Below are positions 33,937 through 42,855 of a stretch of DNA of 64,000 nucleotides, in pieces. Every line of letters starts with the position of its first letter. Position 1 is the stretch's first letter. Position numbers and translations under genes: made by a program. The stretch is taken from assembly GCF_018449545.1 (NCBI RefSeq), contig NZ_JAAVUR010000006.1:62001-126000 (forward strand), given 5' to 3'. Source of the stretch: Granulicella sp. dw_53 (GTDB lineage: Bacteria; Acidobacteriota; Terriglobia; Terriglobales; Acidobacteriaceae). The notes below the pieces were generated by a model. That model saw nothing but the letters and a program-made list of their open reading frames with translations, did not search any database and had not been told where the DNA came from.

Positions 33937-34470
33937 ATGGGAAAGATCCGTTCGATGACACTGGTGGATGCGCCCGTAGAGCGATGCTTCCAACTCTCCC
34001 TCAGCGTCGACCTCCACAAGGCAGCGACCGGCGAAGCAGCCATCGCCGGAGTAACCGAAGGGCTGATCGGTCCCGGCTCCCGCATCACATGGCAGGGCCG
34101 CGGTAAAACCAGCGAGAGCCTCGTCTCCGCATGGCGTCCCTTTATCTACTTTCGCGAAGTCCTTACCGCGGGTTGGTTTCAGACCTACCAGCACGACCAT
34201 CACTTCGCCCCCATGAACGACGGCACCCGCATCCGCGACGAGATCGAGTTCACCCTCCCCAAAGGCTTCACCGCGCGCCTCGCCTTTCGATTCTTCATCC
34301 GAAAAAGACTGGTCCGTCTCCTCAAGCAGAGAAACGCCATGATCAAGAGCGTCGCGGAGTCCGAAGAGTGGCACCGATACCTCGACGGTCAACCCGAGAT
34401 CGATCGCCGCGTCTATCAGGCCATCACACCGCCGTTCGCGGAAAAAGCGAAACCAGCCTACGCCGACTAG
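33937..34470 (+). CDS. SRPBCC/START-like domain protein, paralogue of the gene at 33226
   Basis: The 177-residue protein repeats the pattern of its neighbour: MTLVDAPVERCFQLSLSVDL, a sheet core with FIYFREVLTAGWFQTYQHDH, and a C-terminal helix ending VAESEEWHRYLDG. A further 20 residues, mostly charged, follow. SRPBCC members bind or transform hydrophobic ligands; here none can be predicted. The ATG at 33937 fits the family. Copy 2 of the long intergenic repeat begins 46 bases after the stop. Confidence 0.8.
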   Translation: MGKIRSMTLVDAPVERCFQLSLSVDLHKAATGEAAIAGVTEGLIGPGSRITWQGRGKTSESLVSAWRPFIYFREVLTAGWFQTYQHDHHFAPMNDGTRIRDEIEFTLPKGFTARLAFRFFIRKRLVRLLKQRNAMIKSVAESEEWHRYLDGQPEIDRRVYQAITPPFAEKAKPAYAD

Positions 34471-34810
34471 CGGCGCGCCTAAACCAACTCCAGTCAGGCT
34501 TTACAGCCACGCCACTAAAAATCCCCGGCAAAATCCCTTGTCAAGCCCCAAAGCAGCCTAACCACTTGCAAATCATTGACTTCCATGTGGCACTTTAGTT
34601 ATGTCCCACTCGTTAAAATAGAAGTAGAGATCAAATCAGTTCCTGCTCCGCTCAGCGCGGAGAGAGCACCACGTTCTTTCCAAACCGGTCCGGAAGTCCA
34701 AAGCGAAGCCTCTCCAAATCAGGATTTTGCGCAAAACAGGGGGGGAGGGGGTCCACCAGGGAAGCCACACACCTGGGGCTTCAGTATCAGACCGCAGGGA
34801 CCTCGACTCC
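34471..34810. other. Non-coding gap holding dispersed repeat copy 2
   Basis: Most of this 340-base gap is occupied by the long intergenic repeat (34517-34760), ending in G7AG5. A GAAGCC/GGCTTC hairpin (34771-34792) precedes the 3' end of the convergent khpB gene and may serve as its terminator. No coding sequence is supported. Confidence 0.6.
34517..34760 (+). repeat. Long dispersed intergenic repeat, copy 2
   Basis: The blocks are shared with copy 1: GCAAAATC then TGTCAAGCCCC, a variable middle, GTGGCACTTTAGTT, TTAAAATAGAAGTAGAGA, and a G7AG5 run about 105 bases downstream. Orientation is the same as copy 1 and opposite to copy 3. Confidence 0.65.
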
Positions 34811-35419
34811 CTACCGCCGCCGGAAAGAGTTGCGAATAGCATGAGCGCGGTCAGGAACCGGCACCGGAGCAGGAGCAGTTGGCGTGGTGTTCACATCATG
34901 CCCCTCCGGGTAGAGAACCACGAACCGGCGCGGAATCTCGCCGCTGGAAGCCGTCGGAAGCCCCGAACCGCTGAGCGCAAGATGCAGCAACCGGCGCTCC
35001 CGCGAGGTCATCGGCGGAAACGAGTACGGTCGGCCAGTACGCCGCACCACCTCGATCGCCTCCTCCGCGGCCCTGCTCACCGCTCGGTCGCGATTCGCCT
35101 TGTAAGAGTCGGCATCGAAGGAGATGCGGTCGTGATCCTCAGGCTCCAACTGCAGCGCCTTCGCCGCGATATGCTCCAGCGCGTGAAGCAGCTCCCCGTT
35201 GCGGGCAGTCAGTAGCGGAGTATCGGCTCCGGAAAACTCGACGTAGATCCGGTCCTTAGCGACGGATGGAACGGCAGCTCCATCCTCCCCGGAACCATCT
35301 GAACCCTCGGAAACCACGTCCCCCGAGACAGTGAAACTAAGCTGAAACCCCGCGCAACCGATGATCGTCTGGAGCACACCGCTGACCGTCTCTTTTTCCG
35401 TGGCCGATATATTCATCAC
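34811..35419 (-). CDS. khpB: RNA-binding protein KhpB (Jag/EloR family), KH plus R3H domains
   Basis: This is the Jag-type protein usually encoded after yidC. The central KH domain carries TPLLTARNGELLHALEHIAA (about 70-90), and the R3H domain has NRDRAVSRAAEEAIEVVRRT and MTSRERRLLHLALS. The N-terminal jag domain is reduced, and the tail is proline-rich (TTPTAPAPVPVPDRA). At 202 residues it is shorter than many homologues. Members bind RNA and influence cell elongation in Gram-positives. Either of two consecutive ATG codons could start translation. The gene follows yidC by 27 bases in the leftward block. Confidence 0.88.
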   Translation of the reverse strand: MMNISATEKETVSGVLQTIIGCAGFQLSFTVSGDVVSEGSDGSGEDGAAVPSVAKDRIYVEFSGADTPLLTARNGELLHALEHIAAKALQLEPEDHDRISFDADSYKANRDRAVSRAAEEAIEVVRRTGRPYSFPPMTSRERRLLHLALSGSGLPTASSGEIPRRFVVLYPEGHDVNTTPTAPAPVPVPDRAHAIRNSFRRR

Positions 35420-35446
35420 GAGATTGATATTACCAATCAGCTCGTT

Positions 35447-37240
35447 TTATCTTCGTCCCTGCAAGGTCGGTGGCGTTCCAGCCTTGCGCCGCGCGCGTTT
35501 CGCCGCTATCTCACGCATCTCGCGGCCCAGGCTCGTGCGGTTCATCACCGCTTGTTGGATGATGCCGATCAGGTTTCCTACCGACCAGTAAAGCGCCAGT
35601 CCAGAGGCATAGTTCCAGGTCATGTAGCCCGAGAACGCTGGCATCATGAACGCCATCATCTTCTGCTGCTGCGGATCGACGCCCGGTGAAGGCGTATAGA
35701 ACTGCACCAGGAACTGGCTGATCACCATGACGATCGGAAGGATATGGTAAGGATCCGCGGCCGTAAGATCAGGCAGCCAGAACCAGTGCGCATGGCGAAG
35801 TTCGACTACCTTCGGCAGCATTCCGAAGAACGCGAATAGCAGAGGAAGCTGAATCAGCGTCGGAATACAGCCTCCGAACATGTTCACGCCATTGTCCTTC
35901 TGCAGCTTCACGATCTCGGCGTTCATCTCGTTGCGCTTCGGATCGGTCACCTTGTACTTCTTGTACTTCTCTTTGATGGCATCCATCTGCGGCTGAATCC
36001 GCTGCATCTTCAACCCGCTCTGCATGGTCTTCACCCGCAGCGGAAGAATCAGCAGGTTGATCAGCACCGTCAGAATCACGATCGACCAGCCCCAGTTCGG
36101 AGCGATGTGCGCATGGATGAACTGCAGCGCAAGGAACAGGTACTTTCCGATGTAGCCGAAGAAGCCGAACTCCACCAGCGGCTCCAGCGTGACATCGGTA
36201 TTGGTGGCGTGAATTGCCTTCAACACGCTCACAGCCTTCGGTCCGGCATAGATACGCGTCACCGTATGTCCGCTGACGTCGCCCAGCGCCGTTCCCAGAA
36301 TCGGCACCATCACGGAGCCTTTGGCAGGCGATCCGGAGCCCAGACCGGTCCGGCGTATCGTCTTCGCGACGTCAAGCTCGTTGTGCAGCGTCACCACCGT
36401 CGCCGAGTTCGGCGACTCAGGTAGAAACACCGCCGCAAAGTAGGGATCGCTCGCGCCGGCCCAGTCGATCGGTCCGTTCAGCGTATCGCCGCCCGCGACT
36501 TTCTTGAACGCCAGATGATCCACCTTGGCGTCACGCATCAGGTCGATCTGAGCGCCGTTGTAGGCCTCCGCATTGTTCTGGTCACCGAATCCGCCCGGCC
36601 AGCTCAGCAGCGCCCGCACCGGAGCGCCATTGCGCGTGACCTGAACGTCGACCTTCAGCACGTAGGTCTCATCGAAGGAGAACGTCTTGGTCACCTGCGT
36701 AGCGCCGTCCGAGAAGGTAAACGTCAGCGAAGCAGGAGCTGCCAGCGAACCCGTCGCCGACGGAACATACAGCGCCTGGCGAAGTGCGGTCGTCAGCGTG
36801 GCGTCGTACGTATAGAGCGAAAGTGGATAGCCCAACTGCTGCGCTGCCTGCGTATGAACCAGGTTCAAGGGCTTGCCGTCGCTGTCGGTGAACCGCTTGA
36901 GCTGCCAGTTCACTACCTGCGCTCCGCGGTTGGAGAACTCGATGCGGTACAGCTCGTTCTCGACCACCGTGGTCGACTCCGCCGTACCCTTGACGACCGG
37001 AACCGCTTGCGAGGCGACAGCAGCCCCAGCCGCGGGAGCCGCGCTCGGCGGCGGCGCGGATGCCTGATTGGTGGTGGAGGCCGGAGCACTCTGGGTAGAG
37101 CTGGGCAACGCCGTCTGCGGATTCTTCTTCGAACGGTAGAACTGAAGACCGAAGAAGACCGTGATCATGACCAGAGCCATGACCAGAAGCGACTTATTAT
37201 CCTGCCCGCCTTGTTGACCGGGGTTCTTAAACTCTGCCAA
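35447..37240 (-). CDS. yidC: Membrane protein insertase YidC
   Basis: YidC inserts inner-membrane proteins with or without Sec. The 597-residue Gram-negative form has an N-terminal helix (SLLVMALVMITVFFGLQFY), a Pro/Ala-rich linker and a large periplasmic beta-supersandwich (about 75-360). The conserved insertase core follows, including NWGWSIVILTVLINLLILPL, VKTMQSGLKMQRIQPQMDAI, GVNMFGGCIPTLIQLPLLFA and the final hydrophobic helices with TWNYASGLALYWSVGNLIGI. The basic C-terminus (KRARRKAGTPP) may contact ribosomes. Its order, rpmH-rnpA-yidD-yidC-khpB, is canonical for origin regions. Confidence 0.97.
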   Translation of the reverse strand: MAEFKNPGQQGGQDNKSLLVMALVMITVFFGLQFYRSKKNPQTALPSSTQSAPASTTNQASAPPPSAAPAAGAAVASQAVPVVKGTAESTTVVENELYRIEFSNRGAQVVNWQLKRFTDSDGKPLNLVHTQAAQQLGYPLSLYTYDATLTTALRQALYVPSATGSLAAPASLTFTFSDGATQVTKTFSFDETYVLKVDVQVTRNGAPVRALLSWPGGFGDQNNAEAYNGAQIDLMRDAKVDHLAFKKVAGGDTLNGPIDWAGASDPYFAAVFLPESPNSATVVTLHNELDVAKTIRRTGLGSGSPAKGSVMVPILGTALGDVSGHTVTRIYAGPKAVSVLKAIHATNTDVTLEPLVEFGFFGYIGKYLFLALQFIHAHIAPNWGWSIVILTVLINLLILPLRVKTMQSGLKMQRIQPQMDAIKEKYKKYKVTDPKRNEMNAEIVKLQKDNGVNMFGGCIPTLIQLPLLFAFFGMLPKVVELRHAHWFWLPDLTAADPYHILPIVMVISQFLVQFYTPSPGVDPQQQKMMAFMMPAFSGYMTWNYASGLALYWSVGNLIGIIQQAVMNRTSLGREMREIAAKRARRKAGTPPTLQGRR

Positions 37241-37436
37241 GAGAGACTTCCTATCTAGATGCCGATTGAGATCGTTTCACAACTAAAGACGCTGGTCGGC
37301 TCCGAGGAGACAACCACGTTGAAGCGGACGAAGTACCGCCAGTTCGACGAAGTAGCGTCACTTCCATGATAAATGCGCTCTGTGAAAAGTGCGCTGCAAG
37401 CGCGGCGAATGCTTCGCAAAGGTATCAAGGAGCGCC

Positions 37437-37667
37437 TCAGCGCTCCGGAACCGGATCGAAGCCTCCTTCGGCCAGCGGATGGCAGCGTCCCAGCCGCCGC
37501 AGCGCCATCGCGCCGCCGCGCAGCACGCCAAAGCGCTGCATCGCCACAAACGCATACTCCGAGCAAGTCGGCAGATAGATACAGCGCGATCGCCCAAAGC
37601 TATGCAGGATCGGCGAGACGATCCGGCCGTAGAATCCGAAGGCGAACCGCAGCAGAGCATCCTTCAT
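37437..37667 (-). CDS. yidD: Membrane protein insertion efficiency factor YidD
   Basis: The 76-residue protein shows the YidD signature: [20 protein letters not shown], then [20 protein letters not shown] and [19 protein letters not shown]. YidD associates with the membrane through an amphipathic helix and assists YidC-dependent insertion. It starts six bases after rnpA ends, so the two are co-transcribed. About 195 bases separate it from yidC, in which I find no convincing gene. Confidence 0.96.
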   Translation of the reverse strand: MKDALLRFAFGFYGRIVSPILHSFGRSRCIYLPTCSEYAFVAMQRFGVLRGGAMALRRLGRCHPLAEGGFDPVPER

Positions 37668-37673
37668 CGCGGG

Positions 37674-38087
37674 TTACCGGCTCTCCGGCCGCGATGCGTC
37701 CTTCGCGATCGCTGCCTGGATTCCCCGAAAGACCTGAGCGACCTCGCGTTCGAGCTTGGCAAACTCCAGCTCGATCACCAGACGCCGCGGATGGAGGATC
37801 ACATCGACCGGCGCGGTAATCAGCCCTGCGTTGCGACGTATGCACTCGCGCATGCGGCGCTTGATGCGATTGCGGTCCACGGCCTTCCCCATCACCTTGC
37901 CGACCGTCAGCCCAATCCGCGGCCCAGTCGTATCGCACCGCTGTGCCTTTCCATCCGGACCTTCGGCAGGCCGCAACGAGTAGAAAAAGCTCATCTGCTT
38001 CGCAAACTGCTTACGGCTGGAGGTGTAGACCCGCTGGTAGTCAGCATGCTTGCGCAGTCGCAGAGCCGAATTGGAGGTGGGAGACAT
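37674..38087 (-). CDS. rnpA: Ribonuclease P protein component
   Basis: RnpA is the protein subunit that helps the RNase P RNA cleave 5' leaders from pre-tRNAs. The 137-residue basic protein has the N-terminal LRKHADYQRVYTSSRKQFAK and the RNR motif region GKAVDRNRIKRRMRECIRR. An insertion of about 15 residues (RPAEGPDGKAQRCDTTG) lengthens the loop after the first strands. It is preceded by rpmH with about 105 bases between and followed by yidD at six bases. Confidence 0.96.
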   Translation of the reverse strand: MSPTSNSALRLRKHADYQRVYTSSRKQFAKQMSFFYSLRPAEGPDGKAQRCDTTGPRIGLTVGKVMGKAVDRNRIKRRMRECIRRNAGLITAPVDVILHPRRLVIELEFAKLEREVAQVFRGIQAAIAKDASRPESR

Positions 38088-38193
38088 AGGGCAGATCGAC
38101 GACCATTTGCAAAGGCAAACACAACAAGGCGACCGGCTGAGGAAATCCGGTCGCCCTTGTTAGATCAGAGTGAAACTAACGCAATGCGGCGAA

Positions 38194-38349
38194 CTAGTCG
38201 CGGAAGCCTGCGCTGACGGCGATCTTGTGACGGCCCTTCGCGCGGCGGCGGCTCAGTACGGCGGCGCCGGACTTGGTCTTCATGCGGGTAAGAAACCCAT
38301 GGGTCTTCGCACGGTGGCGGCGGTTGGGTTGAAAGGTACGCTTCGGCAT
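38194..38349 (-). CDS. rpmH: 50S ribosomal protein L34
   Basis: A 51-codon frame on the minus strand encodes a product starting [20 protein letters not shown], then [20 protein letters not shown] and [11 protein letters not shown]. This is ribosomal protein L34 with a C-terminal extension of a few residues. It is the first gene of the leftward rpmH-rnpA-yidD-yidC-khpB block, opposite dnaA. Confidence 0.96.
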   Translation of the reverse strand: MPKRTFQPNRRHRAKTHGFLTRMKTKSGAAVLSRRRAKGRHKIAVSAGFRD

Positions 38350-38857
38350 GTCACTGAACTCCTGAACTTTTGCTGATCGCGAGGCCTAGGAAAATGGCGA
38401 TCTACGCGGATCAATCTTTGGGCTGTTGCAACAATCTCTGAGTATACGCGAGGTTTGCGCTTCCGGCAAAGAATCCACCCGGCTGCGGGTTGCCGAATGT
38501 TGGGCATCCAACCGATGTTTTTGGCTTTCACCGGGAATGGTGCAACTTCTTTTTTATGGTCTGATAGCTTGAAAAGGGGTTGGTTTTCCGTGCTACTATC
38601 GAACCCGTTTAGTAAGACGTTTTTCTGCAGGTCCAGCTGCTCCGCACTCTGCCGCATATTGAACAAACTCCTCTCCGCAAAGCCGCTGAAATGGTTCAGC
38701 CCCGGCGGAGGGACCTCTGGCAACACAGCATCATCTTCACTCGCCTGATGGCGGGGAAGGATGTCCATTGCTTTTCACCGCGCTCCTTTCGCCGCGGGTT
38801 TTACAAAGTGCACACAGTTTGGGTTGGGACAGGGAAAAAAGACAAGGAAACTAAAGA
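38350..38857. other. rpmH-dnaA intergenic region
   Basis: About 500 bases separate divergent rpmH and dnaA. It holds both promoters and T-rich stretches (around 38515-38600), but I find no canonical TTATCCACA DnaA box on either strand and no protein-coding gene. It is one of two candidate origin locations, but less likely than the gap before dnaN. Confidence 0.5.
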
Positions 38858-40300
38858 ATGTCATTCGTTCCGACGGCAACGGCCGTATTGAATTATTGGG
38901 TGCGTATCCTCGCTGCTCTTGAAAAAAAGATCAACCGGCAATCATATGAAACCTGGTTGAAGCCAACGCGGTTCTCGCACCTTGCGGGGAAGACGCTCTA
39001 CGTGCGTATTCCCTCTGCAGACTTCCAGCATGTAGGCGATCGTTACGCAGACCTCATCCAGGAGGCCATCGACAACCTCGGCCTCGATATCGAAACCGTC
39101 ACCTTCACCACGCCGCAACAGGATCCAACCACTCCAAAGCTCCGCGAAGACGGTGGATTTGCCCCGCTTCCAAGCCACAGTCCCAACGCCCCAAACCCCA
39201 GCTCGAAGCTTAGCCGTCCCAGTCTCAGCAGCCAGTCGATTCAAGGCCCGATGCCGGAGCAATCCCGCTTCGACTGGAGCGCCGCATCGCAGCTCAACCC
39301 GAAGTACATGTTCGACGCCTTCGTCATCGGCAGCGGAAACCAGTTCGCCATGGCCGCCGCGCAGGCCGTCGCTGAGCGTCCGTCCAAGGCCTACAACCCT
39401 CTCTTCCTCTATGGCGGAGTCGGAATGGGCAAGACCCATCTGATGCACGCGATCGGCCACGATGTGAAACGCCGTCAGCCCCACGCCTCCATCTGCTACG
39501 TCTCGGGCGAGAAGTTTACGAACGAGATGATCAACTCGGTCCGTTATGACAAGATGACCAGCTTCCGCGATAAGTTCCGCAACGTGGACGTTCTGCTCAT
39601 CGACGACATTCAGTTTCTCGCAGGCAAGGAGCGCACCCAGGAGGAGTTCTTTCACACCTTCAACGCGCTCCACGAGAGCATGAAGCAGATCGTCATTGCC
39701 TCCGACCGGCCTCCCAAAGAGCTCGCCGACTTCGAGGATCGCCTGCGCTCGCGCTTTGAGTGGGGACTCATCGCCGACATCCAACCGCCCGATCTGGAGA
39801 CCAAGGTCGCCATCCTCCAGAAGAAGGCGGAGTCCGAACAGACGCAGCTCCCTACCGATGTTGCGCTCTTCATCGCCTCCAACGTACGCACCAACGTACG
39901 TGAGCTCGAAGGCGCTCTGGTGCGGCTCATCGCCTGGTGCAGCATGCACGGGGTCGAGATCACGCTCGCGGTCACACAACAGTGCCTCAAGCAGTTCATC
40001 GACACGCAAGTACGCAAGATCACCATCGAGACCATCCAGCGGACCGTAGCCGAGCAGTTTGGCATGCGGGTCGCCGAACTCAAGCAGAAGAACAACTCCC
40101 GCCAGATCGTGGTGCCTCGTCAGATCGCGATGTATCTCGCCAAGCAGCTCACCGAAGCCTCGCTTCCTGAGATCGGACGCCAGTTCGGGGGCAAGCATCA
40201 CACGACCGTCATGCACTCCATCTCGAAGATCGACGAACAGCGTCGAGCGGATAAAGATCTCAACCGCACACTCAACAAGCTCATGGAGACTTTGAGCTAA
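38858..40300 (+). CDS. dnaA: Chromosomal replication initiator DnaA
   Basis: DnaA binds DnaA boxes and opens the origin in its ATP form. The 480-residue protein has domain I (ALEKKINRQSYETWLKPTRF), a proline/serine-rich domain II (about 95-140), AAA+ domain III with Walker A GGVGMGKT (186-193), Walker B LLIDDIQFL near 245 and sensor residues around RLRSRFEWGL, and domain IV with the DNA-binding signature GRQFGGKHHTTVMHSI. Length and order are normal. The ATG is preceded by GGAAACTAAAGA. It is followed by a strong bidirectional terminator and is not co-transcribed with dnaN, unlike in many bacteria. Confidence 0.98.
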   Translation: MSFVPTATAVLNYWVRILAALEKKINRQSYETWLKPTRFSHLAGKTLYVRIPSADFQHVGDRYADLIQEAIDNLGLDIETVTFTTPQQDPTTPKLREDGGFAPLPSHSPNAPNPSSKLSRPSLSSQSIQGPMPEQSRFDWSAASQLNPKYMFDAFVIGSGNQFAMAAAQAVAERPSKAYNPLFLYGGVGMGKTHLMHAIGHDVKRRQPHASICYVSGEKFTNEMINSVRYDKMTSFRDKFRNVDVLLIDDIQFLAGKERTQEEFFHTFNALHESMKQIVIASDRPPKELADFEDRLRSRFEWGLIADIQPPDLETKVAILQKKAESEQTQLPTDVALFIASNVRTNVRELEGALVRLIAWCSMHGVEITLAVTQQCLKQFIDTQVRKITIETIQRTVAEQFGMRVAELKQKNNSRQIVVPRQIAMYLAKQLTEASLPEIGRQFGGKHHTTVMHSISKIDEQRRADKDLNRTLNKLMETLS

Positions 40301-40329
40301 ATTCCGTAAGAAGAAGCCTGTTTCGAACA

Positions 40330-40359
40330 AACTCCTGCCTGACCGGCAGGAGTTTTTGT
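40330..40359. terminator. Bidirectional terminator between dnaA and the NAD(P)-binding gene
   Basis: AACTCCTGCC and GGCAGGAGTT form a perfect ten-base stem around TGACC. A T run follows on the + strand, serving dnaA. An A-rich flank on the other side gives T residues on the minus strand for the convergent gene. Confidence 0.85.
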
Positions 40360-40362
40360 TTC

Positions 40363-41001
40363 TTACCAGGAGATATAAACTCCCCGGCGCACCCACTCCG
40401 CGCCGTTGACCTGAAGCATCATAAAATCGGCCAACTCCGCGCGAGAGATACCTACGCCGTTGCGTGGGAGCGCCTCGCCGTCGATCCGGTAGCTGCGGCG
40501 GGGGGCGCTATCGCGAAGCATGGGAGGCATCACCATGGTCCAGTCCAGGTTGCTGGCCGAGAGCGCCTTGTACTGGGCGCGCTGCGACGTTACAGGCCAC
40601 TTCAGCGCGGTCTTGTACAGGATGTTCTCGGCGATCCAGCGGCGGTAAGCGGGCTGCTTGTCCAGAGACGTGGATACCGCGCCGGCGGAGCCAACGACGA
40701 TGATGCGGCGGACCTTCTGCTCCTGCATCGCAGTGATGATGAGTGGAACCGCAGTCTCCAGCAGATCTTCCCGCTTCCAGGACTTTGCACCCAGGGCGCT
40801 GAGAACCAGATCGCTTCCGCGAATCGTCTGTCTTACTGCGGTTAGATCACGGGCGTCGCCAGTAATGGCTTCAACATAGCCTGCAAGGGAGAAGCTGCGG
40901 GGATCCCGGGCGAGAATTCTGACCGTGTACCCGGCGCTCAGACAGCGCTCGGTTAACAACTTGCCAGTCGCTCCGGTGGCCCCGAAGATGGAGACGTTCA
41001 T
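40363..41001 (-). CDS. NAD(P)-binding atypical SDR (NmrA/biliverdin reductase B-like)
   Basis: The 212-residue protein begins MNVSIFGATGATGKLLTERC, with the GATGATG dinucleotide-binding loop of NmrA-like proteins. It continues with a first acidic strand (ITGDARDLTAVRQTIRGSD), LVLSALGAKSW and IIVVGSAGAVST. No YxxxK dyad is present, so it may be a sensor or a reductase of the flavin/biliverdin type. The ATG at 41001 is the family start; an upstream in-frame extension has no support. It is transcribed toward dnaA and lies between dnaA and dnaN, opposite to both. Confidence 0.88.
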   Translation of the reverse strand: MNVSIFGATGATGKLLTERCLSAGYTVRILARDPRSFSLAGYVEAITGDARDLTAVRQTIRGSDLVLSALGAKSWKREDLLETAVPLIITAMQEQKVRRIIVVGSAGAVSTSLDKQPAYRRWIAENILYKTALKWPVTSQRAQYKALSASNLDWTMVMPPMLRDSAPRRSYRIDGEALPRNGVGISRAELADFMMLQVNGAEWVRRGVYISW

Positions 41002-41569
41002 GAAAATGGGCCTCGGAAATACCTCCCGATTATCCTCCGGGTTTCGACAACTGTGTGAAAAAAGTGGACGCGCTAAACACATTCCTTTTGTGGCACTTCA
41101 ACTCGATATACACGTTCCGCACCTGGTCTTCTCAGAAAGGCGCGGAACGCATTGTGAAGAACTCGGAGAACTGGATCGTTCGTTCGAGAAGCGCGGCCAG
41201 TCTTCCTCTGCTTGCGTTCTGCGCGGCTCGTTTTTCTAAATCTGGATAGCGTACTAACCTAAATATTTGCTATGAGATAGGAGAGAAATCCACTTTTCAA
41301 GCGACAACGAGTACTACTACTAGTATTTTAGTTCTTTTAAATCTAGTTTCTTAGAAGCAGTACGCGGCTCGTTTCCATTTTTGCCTGTCCGGAGACCCTA
41401 CGTGCGTCACACACAAGCACCCTTGCTTTCCACAAAGAAAACTATCGCGCTGCAGACCGCTTCCCCCTAGAATCGAACAAGCAGTAGAGCGTCAACGTGC
41501 AGAATCGGCTCGATTCGGTGTACAGTTTGGCCAGCTACCCTTCAGCAACCCCCAAACGGAGAGACGACA
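41002..41569. other. oriC: AT-rich gap upstream of dnaN, candidate replication origin
   Basis: The gap contains, in order, an ATCCAC core (41288-41293) resembling the centre of a DnaA box, a moderately GC-rich spacer, three consecutive CTA triplets (41314-41322), and an AT-rich tract (41323-41354). A TTTCCACAA-like sequence lies near 41430. By eye the + strand turns from C-rich to G-rich over 40-42 kb. No canonical TTATCCACA box is present, so the assignment is inference. Confidence 0.5.
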
Positions 41570-42754
41570 GTGACGATTGCGACCACCAGCGCTACTCAAG
41601 AGCCCGAGACGACCGCGGCACCAACCGGAAACCTTGAGATCACCGTCTCGCGCGCAGAGCTGCTGCGGGAGCTGACGGCGGCTCAGTCGGTCGTGGAACG
41701 CAAGACCACGATCCCGATTCTGTCGAACTTCCTCTTCGAGGCCGCTGACGACAAGCTGACCATCACGGCGACCGATCTGGACCAGAGCCTCAAGACGAGC
41801 TGCGCGGCCAAGGTCAAGAAGCCCGGCGCGTGCACGATTCCGGCGCGCAAGCTGTATGACTACATCAAGCTGCTGCCCGAGGGCGACATCTCCATCAAGC
41901 TGATGGACAACCACTGGGTGCAGATTCGCGCGGGCCGCTCGAACACCAAGATGGTTGGAATGGCGCGGGCCAACTTTCCGCAGGTCGCCGAGTTCCCTGC
42001 CTCCGGCGCCTTCAAGATCTCCGTGCCGTCGCTCAAGAACATGGTCTCGAAGACCATCTTCGCCATCTCCAACGAGGAGTCCCGCTATACGCTGAACGGC
42101 GCCTTGCTGGTGCTGAAGGCCGAGAGCATGGCCATGGTCGCGACCGACGGACATCGCCTGGCGCACATCGAGAAGCTGGGTGAGACCCTGGAAGGCGTCT
42201 CGGGCGAGAAGAAGACCTTGATCCCTCGCAAGGCGTTGAGCGAGCTCTCCGGCCTGCTGAGCAATACAGACTCCGAGACCCTGGAGTTTGCCGACGACGA
42301 CCAGACGCTGTTCTTCAAGATCGGTGGAAGGGTATTGACCAGTCGCAAGCTAACCGGCCAGTTCCCCAACTACGAGGCCGTCCTGCCACGCGACAACACT
42401 AAGTTCGTTATCGTCCGCAGCGAGGATCTGATGGGCTGCATCCAGCGTGTCGCGCAGTTCGCGGACGAGCGTTCGGGCGCGATCAAGATCCGGCTGGAGC
42501 AAAACGAGTTGAAGCTCTCTTCCTCATCGACCGATGCGGGCGAGTCTGAGGACACCATTGAGACACCGTACAACTACGACCCGCTAGTAGTCGGCTTCAA
42601 CAGCCAGTACCTGATCGACTTCCTGAAGGCGATCGGCAATACAGGCGAGGTGCGGCTGGAGTTCAAAGACGCCCAGTCTGCCGGCCAGATGCGTCCGGAA
42701 GACGCCAACGAGGACGTAAAGTACCGCTACATCCTTATGCCCATGCGCATCTGA
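41570..42754 (+). CDS. dnaN: DNA polymerase III beta sliding clamp
   Basis: DnaN forms a dimeric ring that tethers polymerase III to DNA. The 394-residue protein shows the three-domain clamp pattern: NLEITVSRAELLRELTAAQS, TTIPILSNFLFEAADDKLTI, then FKISVPSLKNMVSKTIFAIS, the VATDGHRLAHIEKLGE segment, and a C-terminal KYRYILMPMRI tail for partner binding. Translation starts at GTG 41570 with GGAGAG upstream. A threonine-rich extension of about 18 residues precedes the conserved start. It is monocistronic, separated from dnaA by an opposing gene. Confidence 0.97.
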   Translation: MTIATTSATQEPETTAAPTGNLEITVSRAELLRELTAAQSVVERKTTIPILSNFLFEAADDKLTITATDLDQSLKTSCAAKVKKPGACTIPARKLYDYIKLLPEGDISIKLMDNHWVQIRAGRSNTKMVGMARANFPQVAEFPASGAFKISVPSLKNMVSKTIFAISNEESRYTLNGALLVLKAESMAMVATDGHRLAHIEKLGETLEGVSGEKKTLIPRKALSELSGLLSNTDSETLEFADDDQTLFFKIGGRVLTSRKLTGQFPNYEAVLPRDNTKFVIVRSEDLMGCIQRVAQFADERSGAIKIRLEQNELKLSSSSTDAGESEDTIETPYNYDPLVVGFNSQYLIDFLKAIGNTGEVRLEFKDAQSAGQMRPEDANEDVKYRYILMPMRI

Positions 42755-42771
42755 GTGGACCTCAGAATGAG

Positions 42772-42799
42772 GTTTAGCAACGTAGTCTGGTTGCTAAAC
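42772..42799. terminator. Hairpin downstream of dnaN
   Basis: GTTTAGCAAC and GTTGCTAAAC form a perfect ten-base stem 18 bases after the dnaN stop. No T tract follows, so it may be an imperfect intrinsic terminator or a 3' end stabiliser between the convergent genes. Confidence 0.55.
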
Positions 42800-42855
42800 T
42801 TCATCCGCTTCGATGTGCTTTGTAGCGTTATCTACTGAACGGTCCGTAATGCCGT

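Noticed and set aside
37259-37369. A 36-codon plus-strand frame between yidD and yidC
   Set aside because: It has no ribosome-binding site, no recognised motif, and runs against the leftward ribosomal block. Conservation would be needed to reconsider.
38942-40396. A 484-codon minus-strand frame opposite dnaA
   Set aside because: DnaA is unmistakable on the plus strand. The antisense frame has no family.
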